Origin: Pleurobrachia bachei | Lineage: Eukaryota; Ctenophora; Tentaculata; Cydippida; Pleurobrachiidae | Length of the DNA: 43,264 nt | Assembly: GCA_000695325.1 (NCBI GenBank) | Contig: AVPN01000124.1 | Span: 32,518-75,781 of the forward strand | Direction: 5' to 3' | In this document: positions 1-11,400 of the stretch, one piece after another | Layout: every line of letters starts with the position of its first letter | Position numbering within the stretch: position 1 is the first letter of the stretch | The notes under the pieces: model-generated | Database searches by the model: none | Seen by the model: the letters and a program-made list of their open reading frames with translations, nothing else | What the model was told of the DNA's origin: nothing | Program-made: the position numbers and the translations under genes

Positions 1-331
1 TGAAGGTGCCCATCTCCAATCTGTATAAACAGCACCAAAATCAGAAGAAACTGGCATACATGCGAAGGTACAAGTGGAGCAGGGTTCATTCACCCCTCTT
101 GTATTCTCCACATCGGGAGGTTTTGCTGCTGAGGTTGGGAAGGTTTTGGACAAAGCGGCCACGAAGATTTGTCAGAAACACAAAGAGTGTTACGCTGAAA
201 TAGTGTCCTTCATACGAGAAAAGACACGATTCAGTTTACGTTTGTTAAGATCAGCACTTGTTGCGCTTCGGGGCACCAAGAGAAGGGTTGTCCGAGTCAG
301 TATGGAAGATGTCGATCTTCGAGACAAGTGA
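1..331 (+). pseudogene. Retroelement fragment, C-terminal end of a reverse-transcriptase polyprotein
   Basis: The translation contains a stretch around GSFTPLVFSTSGG followed by a basic, Leu/Arg-rich tail (RFSLRLLRSALVALRGTKR). From memory, this matches the conserved segment after the reverse transcriptase domain in many invertebrate retroelement polyproteins, probably of the non-LTR type, though the family is not certain. The fragment is cut by the window edge, is broken (about one break visible) and lacks the polymerase core. It reads as a decayed insertion downstream of the ammonium transporter gene on the other strand. The call rests on recognised residues only. Confidence 0.5.
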
Positions 332-820
332 GCATAGAGAGGGAGAATGAGAGTATGGAGGTGTGTGGGTAATTTATTATTATTATTTTTCGTTAAGGCT
401 TGAGCTGGGGTTCGGGTTGACGTTAGGTCTTGAGATTTTCTATCAGAAAAGCTTTGAATTTATCCAAAAACGGCCCTAAATTAAAAATAACCCAGATCGT
501 GACGTTGACCGATTTTGATGTACTACGGCTGCGGGTTGCCTTTAGTAAAATTTTACGTGGACCTTAGATTTTGGAAACGTAAAGATCTCAAATATCGATA
601 CCTACTGTATTTTTCGAAATTCATGCCAGCTATTCAGAGCCCCATCATTAGAGAGTCTATAAAATTTCTAATGATTAGGACTTTAAAGGACTGTCGCTTG
701 TGGTGTTTTTTATAGACAAAATAACTTAAGTATTTCCAGATTTTAATCAAATTCACACTTTAAACTCCAACAAGATACAATAATAGACCTATCATGTATG
801 CATGTAACTAATGTCCCACA
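332..820. other. Gene-free stretch downstream of the ammonium transporter
   Basis: No exon or RNA gene is recognised. On the minus strand it would hold the 3' UTR of the transporter; a minus-strand AATAAA lies near 373-378, rather far from the stop at 821. A 66-codon plus-strand frame at 515-715 has no recognisable content. Confidence 0.5.
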
Positions 821-3800
821 TCAAATGTTGACTTCCTTGTTCGCTTCACTATTCTCAATGACCCCATCCAAAGCAGTAGTCTCGACAGCTCCGAAAAGCT
901 CATTAAAGACACTAGGGCTCCTCACATCCACACTCGTTCCCCGTCTGTAGTTGGGGTTAACCTCATAAGCTGCTCCACCATGTTCAGCAATGTCGAGACC
1001 AATCTTTTCCGTTTCCAGGCTGACTCTCAGTCGTTTTGTAACCTGGGTTAAATTTAGGTATTATTATTAATATTATCTTTGATAACAATTCAAGGCTCAA
1101 TGAGACATTGTCTCTTACCTTAAGAATGGCGAAGATAGCAATAGCAAAGATGGAAGTCCAGATAGTCACAGCTAGGACAAACACCAGATTAGCCAAGAAC
1201 TGCCAGATACCATTTCCACCACACTGAGAACAGTTAATTTTAGAATTTGTATTTCAATTATGTGACAGGCGACTATTTGTGTATATTGGTTGGCAGTTGT
1301 GCCATTTTGAGAGATCAGTAAAAGAGCAATAATACCTTGAAGAAGAGACCGCAACTTCCAGTACCATATGCAACAGCCACATTGTCGGGATGAGCAAAGA
1401 GCCCAGCAGCGATGGTTCCCCACGCACCACAGAACAAATGAACTGGGGAGGCGTCCACAACATCGTCGATCTTCATCTTCTCAAGGAGCTGCAGAAGAAA
1501 ATATGATGATATCAGGATCCAATTTTGTAACTTGGCCCTTGAATCTTGATAAGTTTAGCAATCACGATCAGTTCATTCATTAGAATTGCACAACTTTGTA
1601 ATACCTTGGACGATCCAAAGTAAATGAACCCTCCGATGAGTCCGGTAAGGAATGCTAGCTCAGGATTGATAACACTGCACCCTGCTGTAATACTGACAAG
1701 GCCACCCAGGATTCCGTTGTTAGTTCGGGCGACATCGATTGTATTGTCAATAACCCATCCCAGAATAGTTGCAACAATACCTGGTATCAGAGGGTACTGT
1801 GTTAGTTGGAAATTGGATTTGATATATTTATCAGCTATCTCGATATAATTTTCCTAGATTTGTTTTCTAAATATCTCAATATTTCTCTCTAGGCTCTCAT
1901 GGCAAGTGTAACCCTAAAATGCACCTATCCTGGAGGCAGTGTGGTACTACGGACCCTCACCACGGAAAGTACCCTCTCTGACCTCCAGGAGGTGATTCAA
2001 AGTGTATCAAGCATTGCTGTAGATGAGCAGAAACTAAAAAGTGGGTTCCCGCCTAAACTAGTCGCGTTGGATGATGGAAGTGTGGCGCTGAGTGCAGTGG
2101 GGGTGCGGAGCGGTGATAATATTACGGTAGAGAAGGGTGAGGCAAGGACTGCAGCAGCTGTAAGGAAACAAGGCAGGACGATAAAACGTCACATTGTCCC
2201 CGCTAATAACTCCTGTCTCTTTGCATCACTCGGTTTCTTATTACAAGCAGATAGGGGTGATAGCATGGCTGCCACACTGCGATATGTTGTAGCCAGTACT
2301 ATTGTAGGGAACCCCTCCGACTACCCTGAAGTTATGCTAGGAAAGGACCCTCTCAGCTACGCAGAGACGATCCAAAAACCCGAGGTCTGGGGAGGTGGAA
2401 TTGAACTGGCCGTCCTTTCAAAGCACTTCACAACAGAGATCCATGTGGTTGATACCCAGTCTCTCAGGATTGATAAGTTTGGTCAGGACCTCCAGTGTTC
2501 TGACAAGGTCTACGTGATATATAATGGTATCCATTATGATCCACTGTATGAGGATACCAGCCGGGGAGCTGTAACAGTGTTCCCGGTGGGAGATATAGAG
2601 ATTGAAAACGCGGCACTTCTAGTAGCTTCCCAGGCGCAGAGGTCCCATGACTTCACGGATCTAGCCAACTTTACCCTAAAGTGCGGGACGTGTGGTACGG
2701 GGTTGAAGGGAGAGAATGATGCTAGAGACCATGCTAAGAAAACAGGACACACTAATTTTGAGGAGTATAGTTAGTGATATGTTATCATGATTTAGTTGGT
2801 GATGCTAATATGATCTGATCGTTATTGATAGTATTATCTTTTAGGAGACACAAGCTAGACTACACTAGCTTCTCCTACCAATCGTAATTTAGGGATTTTG
2901 TTTGTGTTGGGTTGAATCATAATGTTTTACTAGTAATTATGAGTTTATAGTTAGAAATCAAATGGTTTAGTGAAGAATACTTATATTTAAACTAATAGCT
3001 ATTATTTATCTATTAATCATTATTGTGTACTAAGCTTTTCCATACTATGGTATGTCTGTATAACTTGTACCGTTTTTATTCAACAATACTTCTATATCAA
3101 TATAATAGGCTTGTTTCTCTCACCCAAACCCCCATTAGCCATTATCCTCCCCTCTGTAGCTATTCTTCATAAACAATCATTGACACATTTGATAAGCCAC
3201 ATTATGTTTCCCCCACGTGCCTTACCGGAAGTGGCAGCTGAGATGGTAGTAGTGACTGCGACCATGCCAGCCACATCAGCAGCTCCCCCGTTCATTGTCA
3301 GAGTACTGCCACAGTTGAACCCGTACCAGCCCAGCCAGAGGATCAGAACACCCACTGTCTGGAAGGTGGTGGACTGCTGAGGCAGGTATCGGAGCTTTCC
3401 GTCTCTGTATCGGTTGTGTCGCGGTCCTGATGGAAATGTTGTCGGTTGATCTCCCTCATGACTCATGAGTATTCAGCAGGTGTGGACTGTGGTTCGGCTA
3501 CTATTACACAAATTTAATAGCCACGTGTGTGTTATAACACTCACACATAACACTTGAATGTGTACCTAGGAAAGCAGCACCGATGACTGCAGTAACACCA
3601 CCAACCATGTGCACAACGGTGCTGCCAGCAAAGTCAATAACTCCCGTCCCAAACAGCCTGTCTTCCTCAGGGACAAAGGCAGAAGCCCAACCACCTGGGA
3701 ATGTGGGGGGTTAGAGTCAGGCCATATGGGAACATACATGGGGAGAAGTAGAAAGGAAAGTCATACAGACAAAGTACTGATTCATACTCTGAGTTCAATA

Positions 3801-4875
3801 TGTTGGTCGATTGGAATCTCCCCCTAGTAAAACTGGTCATATTGTTGCATAGTGAATAAAAATGGTTGTATTGTATCTCAGAAAGTACTTACTTCCCCAA
3901 CCCCAGTGAACAACTACAGGGTAGATAAAACCAGTAAGGAAGAAGGAGTAGATGAAGTAGGCCATCATCTTGCACCTCTCAGCGACAGCTCCTAGGGTAG
4001 AGATTTAGTAGGTCATTGGGTCACATTGGATTTAGTAGATAGATTTAGTTGTTGGGCCATAAATTAGTTCAGATTGAAGTCTCAAATTGTAAGCTTCATC
4101 AGGTATGTATCAAGGGTAGCTGTAGTGCTTAATTCCAGGTGACTGGAAGAACAGATATTTGTGACTTACCTGAGACGATTGTGGCGGCGGTGGCTGCAAA
4201 GGCCCATTGGAACAAGAAGAAGGCATAATCGTATCCCTTGTAGAACAAGCCATCTACCTTCTCTTCCTCACTACCTCGCACACTTGAAAGAGCAAAGTTC
4301 TCAGCACCTGAATAGATAGAGAGGGACCTGGATAGATGGACTTAACTTTTGGAGTCAGCTCAGCAAGTCTTTTACCAATAAAAGCATTACCAATATATCT
4401 GTTATTCTCCCCGTATGCAAATGCGTAACCGAACAGGTAGAAGGTGAGCGCTCCAATGCAGGCGTCGAACAAATTCTTAGTCAGAATGTTCTTTGTGTTC
4501 TTCATTGACACTGATCCAACTTCCACCAGTGCAAAACCGCTCTGAAGGGTGAAGTGTATTATATGTAGATATAACTCGAATTAAAGCATAGAATTTTTGT
4601 TAGAACCTAGAGAAATCATTAGGGGCAAATCATCCTGTAGTAAAAACACCATGATCAGTGTGTGATTGAGTGTATTGAAGTATGTATATAATACTGACCT
4701 GCATAAAGAAGACGAGTGATGCAGACACGATCAGCCAGACAATATCAACGGAATGGTTGGCAGCAGAAACTGCAGGGTCCACAGCACCCCCAATCATCCC
4801 CTGAACCATCTCCATAAAGTCATCGTAACTTTCAAAGGACTTCCCCTTTCCATCCATAAACTCAATCCCCGGCAT
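821..4875 (-). CDS. Ammonium transporter, AMT/MEP family, 10 exons
   Basis: This is a polytopic membrane channel for ammonium/ammonia. Exons in gene order: 4875-4699, 4541-4376, 4307-4170, 3991-3893, 3694-3566, 3426-3226, 1780-1605, 1488-1336, 1223-1119 and 1042-821. Phases agree throughout and give 521 residues, a normal length. Visible family marks are the signature [14 protein letters not shown] (Asp214, first pore His222), the second pore histidine in [11 protein letters not shown] (His379), [18 protein letters not shown] and HWGWG. The C-terminal tail is cytosolic. The ATG at 4875 is preceded 7 nt upstream by a splice-acceptor-like CTTGTGACCAG, suggesting trans-splicing or a 5' UTR intron. 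The intron from 3225 to 1781 is about 1.4 kb and contains the antisense gene at 1899-2774; the other introns are 68-198 bp. Family certain; substrate inferred from the family. Confidence 0.96.
1899..2774 (+). CDS. YOD1: OTU-family deubiquitinase, YOD1/OTU1 orthologue, intronless
   Basis: A 291-residue cysteine protease that removes ubiquitin from p97/VCP clients in ER-associated degradation (known role of the family). Domains in order: N-terminal UBX-like domain (about 1-80), OTU core, C-terminal C2H2 zinc finger (Cys262, Cys265 and two His near the end, closing with [11 protein letters not shown]). The catalytic Cys106 sits in [11 protein letters not shown] and the catalytic His212 in [19 protein letters not shown] and [14 protein letters not shown] are typical. 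Where most relatives have ADNSC this copy has ANNSC (Asn103). The gene is a single exon, antisense inside an intron of the ammonium transporter. TTTCTCTCTAG stands 6 nt before the ATG, a 3'-splice-site-like sequence. The full domain set argues for a working gene. Confidence 0.96.
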   Translation: MASVTLKCTYPGGSVVLRTLTTESTLSDLQEVIQSVSSIAVDEQKLKSGFPPKLVALDDGSVALSAVGVRSGDNITVEKGEARTAAAVRKQGRTIKRHIVPANNSCLFASLGFLLQADRGDSMAATLRYVVASTIVGNPSDYPEVMLGKDPLSYAETIQKPEVWGGGIELAVLSKHFTTEIHVVDTQSLRIDKFGQDLQCSDKVYVIYNGIHYDPLYEDTSRGAVTVFPVGDIEIENAALLVASQAQRSHDFTDLANFTLKCGTCGTGLKGENDARDHAKKTGHTNFEEYS

Positions 4876-5432
4876 GACGATGCTGGTCACAAGCAGACAG
4901 AACACACAACCCAAATCAACTGAATCAACAATACACACTGACACAGTATGTTTTTGTCGGGGAGATGGTGGCGTGAGCGTTGTTTAGATAAACAGGAAGT
5001 CTGGGGTGCTGCTGCGATCAGGGGTTACATCACAAAGAACAAACACATACAGCTGACCTTAGATATATACTTATAAATCAAATTATTACAGTGGTGCAAA
5101 TTTATCGATCGATTTCACAAGAATTATGTCCCTGAACCGCGAGATTCATCCTAAAACTGTAGAGTTTAGAGAGATCATATCATAAGGCAGATATACTGTG
5201 GTTGTACGTGGTCGAAGTCGTCATGCCCTCTCACCCAACTAACCACACGACATAAACCGTCTAAAAACAATCACCACCCAATCAAAAGAAAACAATAGAT
5301 ACCAATCCTTTACTGAGCTATCTCCCCATATAATAAACATCGTAGATTCCCCCGCCCTTCTCTAGAAGAAACGTTTCACAACCACCATGACACTCCTCTC
5401 TAGACTAGACTTATGTCGCCCGGGACCACATC
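4876..5432. promoter_or_regulatory. Divergent intergenic region between the ammonium transporter and the KIF13-like gene
   Basis: The two genes are transcribed away from each other from this 557-bp gap, so it must carry both promoters. An AT-rich CATATAATAAAC lies near 5328. CCTCTCTAG near 5402 is splice-acceptor-like, about 32 nt before the KIF13-like ATG. An ATG at 5412 is out of frame and closes within eleven codons, so it could act as an upstream ORF. No other site is recognised. Confidence 0.45.
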
Positions 5433-8400
5433 ATGGCGACTGTAGAACAGCTGTTCTCCCTGTTGGACAGCGATGGGGACGGACAGATAAACCGTTCTGA
5501 CATCCTTGCAATATGTGATAAACTTGAGTTAGAGGAGGGAGCGGAGGCGTTCCTCTCAAAACTCGGCCTCACTGATGAATACAGGTATATGATTAAGAGC
5601 ATCTTTCTAGAAACAATAAACATGTTGGTCGCTTAAATTCAAAATTCTGTGTTTACGAGTCTCTGATCTAACTTCCCCTATTTTTACAGACCAATCACAA
5701 TTGATGATGTGTACCACAGTGGGATATTCGATAGTGTTGGACAGAGCGATATCTCCCACAGCCTCGCTTCAATCTCCGACTCAAACTATGAGGCTATCTT
5801 TGATCTGCTCCTGGTCCTCCAGAAAACCACGACCAACTATCTGAGGAATAAGAGTTACGAGATGGAGGGTGATTTACAGCAGGCCATATCTGAGAGGGAT
5901 AACTTCAAGAGGGAAATGATTATTTTACTTCAGGTAATTAGGAAGGAACAGGGAATCACTGATCTAACAACCGTTACTAAGAATGAACGAATTAGTTGTG
6001 ATACTTTGGTTACCATGGTTACCACCCGTTACCCTAGTAACACTTCTTCTCAGGAATGTGATGACAGAGAAAGGACAATATCGGAACTCAATGTCAGGGA
6101 GAAGCAGTTGAAACAGGAGATTTCCAGTTTGTACGAGCAACTGGAGCTGTGCGAACAGAGGGACAGAACAGGAACAGAGGGCAGCTTTCGATCACGTATG
6201 GGTAATTGAGCACACACACCTTTCAAGCATAGATAGAATAAAGCATAGATAGAATAATCAATAAAGTCGGATTTTTTTAAACTATTTCAAAAAATCCGAC
6301 TTTACTTTTCTTTCCCGCCGCCGACATCCTAAGGAACGAGAAATCTTCAGTGAATGATAGCAAAAACCAAACAACTATTCAGGATCGGTTTCTAGTGTCC
6401 ACACTCCCTCTGATATTCGCTTTCACTTACCCTGGTTTAATATAGCTCGAGATCGTAAGGGAACTTCGTACTAAACAAATTATTCTCACCTGTTGACCGT
6501 TTTTTGTTACTGATTTTGTAACCTGTGAGCTATGATTCATGTAACCAACGTTTTCGTAATCAATGGGGTTTTTTAAAATTCTGATCCAAGCAAATATATC
6601 ACAATTTCATCTTCATTTTAGGATCTGAGAATCAGCAGAAATCGGTGGTGAGTGGCTCCAAGTCAACGGAAAGCGTCCAATCGTCACTAAAAAGTGGGGA
6701 TGAGAACAACCATGTCTGTGAAAACTGCCAAAGGTATGTAATTTACATCTGGCTAATTTGTATTGATAACCACTGTCCACTATACCAACTCTCTCGCTCT
6801 CGCTCTTTGCATATAATCTTTGGATGGAAATATCCCCTCGTCGAAGAGCCATCTCCCCTCTATCTAGATTGATGGAAGATATCAAGAATTCCGAGTTATT
6901 AGTTGAGCGTATCAACGAGGAGAAGAAGAGGATGAATGTAAAGGTTCACGCAGCAGATACATACCTAACACAAGTGAAGGAACTTGAATCCGCTTACAGG
7001 TACAAGAACTATATTATAGTCATACATTATATTATGGCCTAGTCCATCCAAAACCACTAGTTGAATGTGATTGGCCGAATTTAGAGAATCCATCTTTCAT
7101 AATCATCTGATATCACCTGATTAGGAATCTGGAGCAGCACACAATGCAGATGGGTAGTGAGCATGATGGAGTGCTCCCTATCATTAACAAATGACTATAT
7201 TCATCATTCACATCTAGGAATCTGGAGCAGCACACGATGCAAATGGGCAGTGAGCACGATGCAGTTCTAGAATACAACCCTATAATAATCAATATCTTAC
7301 ATCTAGGAATCTGGAGCAGCACACAATGCAGATGGGCAGTGAGCATGATGCAGTATTGGCCGAGTACGAGGAAACGAGGGGTAACTTTGAGGAGTTATCT
7401 CAGCGGTACGAGGAACTGAAAAGTAAAATTAGCTCCGGAGATCTGGGTGGTGTGAGCGCAGCGACACTGGGCAGTGTGAATAACGTGAGTATTGTGGGGG
7501 ACAAACAGGATTTCCACTTTAAAAGTGAGAACATGATCATTGTGAGACAGTTCTAATTCTAATTCTCTGCTTTAATTTCTAACTATTTGACGTGTCTTGT
7601 ATGTACAGCAGCTGATCCATTAATCCTCCTCTTCCCCTCTAGTTGGATACCTCAGCATACACTACTGGCCACAACACAACGGGAGGGTTTAGTTTCGCAG
7701 ACGAACTTGCAGACACGGAATCAAGGTACATATTAGATTACTGATCTGTACCGGTGTCTGTGTGAGGTGTCTGTGTAATTTTGTATTACAGGATGTATCA
7801 TTTGGTGTACATTGAAATGTGACCAGTCGCTATCTCATTTTATAATCTCGTTAGACTTCACTGTCTCCCCACTATTGATTGTTTGGTACTCTGATGTATA
7901 TCGCTTTATCTCTGTTATAATGTGGAGCAAGCTACCCTTCAATACCTGTTATTTGAGCAACGTTACCGATCTGTTTTGGTTCGTGTTTCAAAATTTGTGC
8001 CCTTTTCTCTTCGTCATTTCGTAGCATTCACAAATCTCACATGCAGTATACTGGAATCGTGTACATTACAAGAGATACAATCTCTACATACAAGTCTGTG
8101 GTCTTCATGACATCATGGCTCACATCATTTCCACGACACAGCATTATAACGGAAATCATGTGGTTAAATCATGTGGTTAAAATGTAACGGTTTTGTTGAG
8201 ATTCTACACTCCCACAGATTCACAGGATCGCACTTACCTTAATCTTCGCAGATCTCACTTATCTTAACCAGAGTGACAACTCATAATTTAAAAACTTATT
8301 TCGCTTACTTCCTACCCTCATCACCCTATGAAACTATTATTTAGTTCCTAACCTCACACCCCCTTCCAGGGATCAGATAGAAGCGCTCCAGGAGGAGAAT

Positions 8401-11400
8401 GAACGGCTGAAATTAAAGGTCCTCCAGTATGAATCACGTGATCTGCCTGATGGAGATCTCCTATCTCGGGAGTTGGATCTAGCAGCTGCTGATCCTGGGG
8501 ATGTCATTCCCCTCATCAATAATGACCAGGTATACAAGTTTGAGATAGGGTTTAAGGGAGAAGAAAAGATGGAGCGAGATAGGGTTTAGGAAGGAATTAG
8601 GAAAGAGAAAGGATAAGAGAAAGAAATATATTATGGGTCATGGGGTATACGAATTATGTATGAGTTAGGTTCCCAAATTATGCGAGGTTACTCGTCTCCC
8701 CGCGGAGTGTTTTATCTCTCTGTTAACCACACACCCACCCAGAATTTAGATGATGTGTCTCCCCGTGGTCTATCGTCCCCTACCGATGGCATATGTGGCC
8801 ATGTCCTGATAGGAACTGCAAAATTGTTCCTACACTGTTTGCGGCATGATATTGGGGTCAGCTATTCTCCACCCATTGTCGACAAGAATGGACAGGTAGG
8901 GATTAAAATGATCGACTTTGGATTTTAATTCTGTAGTTCATATCAATCAATTATCTGTTTGGGTCTAACATGGACAATGTACAATGTGGTATTCGGATCG
9001 TATTTACTTGCATTAACTGGATTCTGTTCTCCAGGTGCTTGGTCATTTGAAAGTGAAGCTCCAACGTCTCTCATCGTCCCACGGTAACCTGAACAACCAG
9101 CAAACCACTGGGGAACAATCCGTCATGGGTGATCTCATGTTAGGTAAGAACTAAGAATACTTTGGCAGATTTCCAACAGATCACTCTTCAAATGGTATGT
9201 ATTAGTGGAGAACAACGTCATTTCGACGATTTATGATTTTGTGTGGTTATGTGGTTATGGTTTGCCTTGTTCGTCCTTCCTTCCCCGTTTGAACAAGACA
9301 AGTTATGGTGGTCATGTTTCGTACAATTGATGATATTTTAAACTATCTAATAATATAATCCTCTCAGGTAGTACAGTGACTGTTCATATAGGGGTTATTG
9401 AGGCAAACGGGCTACCAACTAGGCTGAACAACTACGTCTTCTGCCAGGTGAGTTTTATCCCCTAATTCTGCAGTCCGATGGTGTCATGAAGACTTACCCC
9501 CAAAATAACCTATTAATAGTTTGAAACATTCCAACATTTCCCTACACCCTCTCCTCGTCCTGAAACCCAACCCTTGCCTTATCTCACTCCGTAAGCGTGT
9601 AGGAGTGGGCTTTCATTCTGAAATAAGACCAAAATTAATGTGCAGCGTTGTTGACGAGTTGACTAAAAAACTAATTTAAATGATCACCTATAAAACCCCT
9701 CTTTCAGTACAAGTTTTGGGACATTAAAGACATGATAATTCCTGGATTAGAATTCCAACAACATCTCCCTCGCAACAACACAACTGTCTTTGAGCACCAG
9801 GAAACATACACTGTCACAGTAACCCAACAGTTCCTCAACTATGTGAATGATGGGTTGCTGGCTATTGAGGTTTGGGGTCTCAAGCTGGAGGAAGAGAGTG
9901 ACATTCCGAGGGCAGGGTCCATGATTGTAACTAATGCGACTGCACCACTGTATGATCGGTGGAGTGAAATGATGACAAGACTGCAGCTCTGGGTTGAGGT
10001 TAGTTTTACACGTGCTGAAATGGGTTGAGGTTAGTTGTGTTTTACACGTGCTGAAATTGGGTAGAGGTTAGTTGTGTTAAATTACATGTGCTGAGGTGGG
10101 TTGAGTATTTGTCCTGTTTTCTCAAAATTTCAAGAGTAATATAATTTGAGATCTTTTTAATGGCGGAAAAGTGAAGCAGACTTTATTTCTCTATTTCTTA
10201 TTTCTCTTCCCAGCTCGTCTCGATATTAATAATCCTCCCTCCTTCATTTCTCCGTCAATCTCTTTCCTTTTCTCAGTTCTCTCTTTCTCTGAATGTGTAT
10301 TATACAAGGAAGTCTTTTGCACTCTCTCACACGCAGACACACACATCTCTTGATGTGCATACATTGTGGGAGAAAGAGATAGAAAGATAGAGAGATAGAT
10401 AGAGAGATAGATAGAGGGATTAAGAGATAGAGAAAAGAGATTGAGAGAGTGTCGTGTAGTCCTAAAAAAGGAAACCCCGATAGAACCATTAAGACCTCCT
10501 TCAGTAGTTTGGAGCTGCTGCTGTAGAAGGGGTAGAGAGTGGTGAATGTTGAGGCAGGGAGAGAGAGCTAAGTTCTCCCAAAATAGCACAACACACGTGT
10601 TCCCGCTCTCTCACCGAGCTCTGTCCCTGGATCTGTGCCCAGCGCGGAAGTAAACTCTACCTCTTTGTCTTGTTTCCAACTTAACCTCTCTCTGCACTAT
10701 TCTCTTAATTCTCCCCTTTTATATTCTTGCTCTCTATTATCTGCTTACACAAAGTAGCACTGTGTTTGGACTGTGTGTTTGTTTCGAAACATTTCACACA
10801 ATAGAGCTGTACAGTTCGCACTTCATACAATGCCGTTCTACTTCACACACATGGGATTTAGAAGAGCGATGATGATGATGATTATCCGTTTTTTAAAAAC
10901 ACGAAAGTTAGAGTCTGCGTGATCATACGGATATCGCTCTAATAGCTCTACAGGCTTTATAATGAGCAAACGAGTGTCAGATCATCTCAGATAGAGATAG
11001 AGAGAGGGAGTGAGTGAGAGAAGGAAAGATCGAACGATAGAGAGAGACAGGTGGAGTGATACTGATGCCTAGAGATAGATGGATGTATAATAGCGAGAGG
11101 AAGAGAGATAGATAGAAACAGCTAGGGGAGATAAAGATAGAGAGTACAACTCCGAAGAAACTTGACAGAGGTCGTTACATCCATCTCATTTCACTGCCAA
11201 TACAAGAAGAGTTAACATGGTGGGGACATGTCAGATAGGTTTTTATGAGAGTCATATCGTCAGGGGAGTTAATATAGTTGTAATAGTAAGGTCTTGACGA
11301 TGAAGGGTCAGGTTGGTCTACTGAACCCTCGCAGAAATAAAATGCGGGGTAGCCACACTTGAGTACCAGGCAACTAATTATAAATGAGTATTAAAAACCT

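Noticed and set aside
4876-4944. N-terminal extension of the ammonium transporter to 4944
   Set aside because: The longer frame begins with GTG, not ATG. The ATG at 4875 is the first good start and follows an acceptor-like AG.
5934-6053. In-frame exon sequence in the KIF13-like gene
   Set aside because: It is open, but it is bounded by GTAATT and TTCTTCTCAG and breaks the coiled-coil composition; treated as a 120-bp intron, with retention possible.
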